Below, in pieces: positions 62,661-64,000 of a stretch of 64,000 bases of DNA (positions are counted from its first letter, which is position 1; the number at the start of each line of letters is the position of its first letter). The notes beneath the pieces are model-generated. The model was not told the DNA's origin. It saw only the letters and a program-made list of their open reading frames with translations, and made no database searches. Source of the DNA: an uncultured Vampirovibrio sp. (GTDB lineage Bacteria > Cyanobacteriota > Vampirovibrionia > Gastranaerophilales > Gastranaerophilaceae); contig CAJTXZ010000006.1 of the NCBI GenBank assembly GCA_910583725.1, forward strand, positions 1 to 64,000, read 5' to 3'. The position numbers and the translations under genes were made by a program.

Positions 62661-63371
62661 ATGGCAGAAAAAAAGCTGCAAGTTGATTTAATATCTAAAC
62701 CTGAAAATATTTTGAAAACCATTTATACTGCCTGTAAAACATGCTACAGTGCGAAATTGCCAATTGATATTTTTGATGAAGCACCGGATGAGGAGAAAAT
62801 GCTTTCATTGGTTAAAAAGGTGATATCATCAGGGCATTATTCAACTATTGAACACATACAGTTTTCTTTTGCTATCTCTAATGTTTCAAGGGCATGTACT
62901 CATCAATTGGTTAGACACAGACATATGAGCTTTTCGCAAAAATCTCAGCGTTATGTCAGGGAAAAAGGTGAGTTTGATTATATTATTCCTGAGAAAATCA
63001 AGAATAATGAAACGTTAAAGAAAAAGTTTGAAGATTTTATAAATACTACATCTCGTTTGTATCAGGAGTTTACTGATGCGGGAATTCCCGCAGAGGATGC
63101 AAGAAGTATACTTCCAAATGCTGCTTCAAGTTCATTGGTTGCAAGCCTTAATTTAAGAGAGTTGATTCATCTTGCTAATTTGCGACTGTGTACAAGAGCT
63201 CAACTTGAAATAAGGCTTATGGTGAAGGCTATGTGTGATGAGGTTATCAGAATAGAGCCTTGGCTTTCAGATTATCTTGTTCCAAAATGTATAAGACTTG
63301 GATATTGCGATGAAGAAAAATCTTGCGGCAGAGTGATGAGCAAAAATGAAATTTTAAAAGAAAGAGTGTAA
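62661..63371 (+). CDS. thyX: Flavin-dependent thymidylate synthase
   Basis: FAD-dependent dTMP synthase of 236 residues. The signature RHR-x2-S-x4-SQRY is seen as RHRHMSFSQKSQRY near 89-102, with STIEHIQFSF before it and LPNAASSSLVAS and NLRELIHLANLRLCTRAQ after it. It replaces ThyA and needs no dihydrofolate recycling. It lies six bases before prfA, in the same operon. Confidence 0.96.
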   Translation: MAEKKLQVDLISKPENILKTIYTACKTCYSAKLPIDIFDEAPDEEKMLSLVKKVISSGHYSTIEHIQFSFAISNVSRACTHQLVRHRHMSFSQKSQRYVREKGEFDYIIPEKIKNNETLKKKFEDFINTTSRLYQEFTDAGIPAEDARSILPNAASSSLVASLNLRELIHLANLRLCTRAQLEIRLMVKAMCDEVIRIEPWLSDYLVPKCIRLGYCDEEKSCGRVMSKNEILKERV

Positions 63372-63377
63372 TTTAAA

Positions 63378-64000
63378 ATGAACGATATGCTTGATAAAAT
63401 TCAAAAGATTGAACAAAGATATAAGGAATTAGGGCTTGTGCTTTCTAATCCTGATGTTATTGCTGATTATGAAAAATTCAGGGATTTATCAAAGCAAAGA
63501 AAAGCAATGGAAGAAACTGTTGAAACTTACAATGCTTATAAAGCCGCTAAAGATTCTTTGGATGAAGCAAAAGAACTTTTACATGGTGAAAAAGATGCGT
63601 CTATGAGGGAATTTTTGAACAATGAGATTGTATCAAATGAGGCAAAAATTACTGAATATGAAGAAAAAATGAAAGTACTCCTTCTTCCGAAAGACCCTAT
63701 GGATGATAAGGATATTATGCTTGAAATAAGAGGCTCCGCAGGAGGCGATGAGGCTAATATTTTTGCGGGTGATTTAATGAGAATGTATTTGAAGTTTGCG
63801 AACAATAAGGGCTGGCAAACAAAAATTCTTTCAATAAATGAGTGTGAAGCTGGCGGTGTCAGCGAGGTTGTGATTTCTGTTAAGGGTGGTGACGATATTT
63901 ATTCGCAATTAAAATATGAAAGTGGTGTACATAGGGTACAAAGGGTTCCGCAGACTGAATCTCAAGGCAGGGTGCATACATCTACTGCAACAGTTGCTGT
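63378..64000 (+). CDS. prfA: Peptide chain release factor 1, N-terminal part
   Basis: RF1, cut by the right window edge after 207 codons. It starts MNDMLDKIQKIEQRYKEL and has the coiled N-terminal domain, then EIRGSAGGDEANIFAGDL, and ends within SGVHRVQRVPQTESQGRVHTS. The anticodon-like PxT loop and the GGQ motif lie beyond the window. The usual GTGGDEA is GSAGGDEA here. It starts six bases after thyX. Confidence 0.95.
   Translation, partial: MNDMLDKIQKIEQRYKELGLVLSNPDVIADYEKFRDLSKQRKAMEETVETYNAYKAAKDSLDEAKELLHGEKDASMREFLNNEIVSNEAKITEYEEKMKVLLLPKDPMDDKDIMLEIRGSAGGDEANIFAGDLMRMYLKFANNKGWQTKILSINECEAGGVSEVVISVKGGDDIYSQLKYESGVHRVQRVPQTESQGRVHTSTATVA

Noticed and set aside
1..64000. CRISPR arrays, insertion sequences with terminal repeats, or rRNA genes
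   Set aside because: No regularly spaced repeats, no transposase and no rRNA-like sequence were seen in any part of the window.

Overview
The window is AT-rich, gene-dense bacterial chromosome with standard-code stops, mostly ATG starts with occasional TTG or GTG, and purine-rich Shine-Dalgarno (SD) sites. The gene set points to a strict anaerobe with a fermentative lifestyle: class III ribonucleotide reductase (nrdD/nrdG), [FeFe]-hydrogenase maturases (hydE, hydF), a biotin-dependent Na+-pumping decarboxylase (oadA/oadB), an NfnA-type ferredoxin:NADP reductase subunit, ThyX, and a citramalate/isopropylmalate route. PBP4, a periplasmic Spy/CpxP-like protein, LemA/HtpX and several proteins with an N-terminal 'I-S-F-R/K-G'-like motif fit a diderm of the non-photosynthetic cyanobacterial lineage (Melainabacteria/Gastranaerophilales, gut type). 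That placement is inference; no 16S rRNA is present.

Layout. 1-8 kb: a truncated Q/N-rich gene, mntP, a HExxH metalloprotein, an anti-sigma/ECF-sigma/Spy-like cassette, rph, a REC-histidine kinase hybrid and cimA. 8-17 kb: a guanidine-I riboswitch driving a gdx-type SMR exporter plus a radical SAM gene, alkD, a GDPD phosphodiesterase, a split effector-like gene pair, an acyltransferase, two small HTH regulators and a candidate structured ncRNA with its own promoter and terminator. 17-27 kb: MATE exporter, birA-oadA-oadB, a JAMM-motif protein, a CstA-like transporter, a fucosyltransferase-like enzyme and thiS. 27-36 kb: hydE, a cobalamin riboswitch ahead of nrdD-nrdG, and a 1,030-residue Ser/Lys-rich repeat protein. 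35.6-36.7 kb: tRNA-Pro with partial duplications of both its ends and the decayed tail of a serine recombinase, read as the scar of an integrative element. 36.7-50 kb: two LeuC-family dehydratases, patatin, zinc-ribbon/lemA/htpX, PBP4, nitrilase, nfnA, an unknown coiled protein and dnaK. 50-64 kb: TPR-histidine kinase pair, rpsT, pgpH-ybeY-dgkA, a secreted GH13 enzyme, hydF divergent from a ribbon-helix-helix regulator, an orphan TOPRIM protein, a possible papain-like protease, tRNA-Cys, rpmE, thyX and the start of prfA.

How the genes work together. birA next to oadA/oadB is a self-contained biotinylation and Na+ pump unit. The B12 riboswitch probably lowers class III RNR when cobalamin allows another RNR elsewhere. 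CimA with LeuC-family enzymes supports isoleucine synthesis from pyruvate. The most distinctive layer is a scattered set of lineage-specific proteins that combine short N-terminal motifs with hydrolase- or toxin-like cores (HExxH, JAMM, Cys-His-Asn, RNase-like), which may be an undescribed export/effector repertoire.
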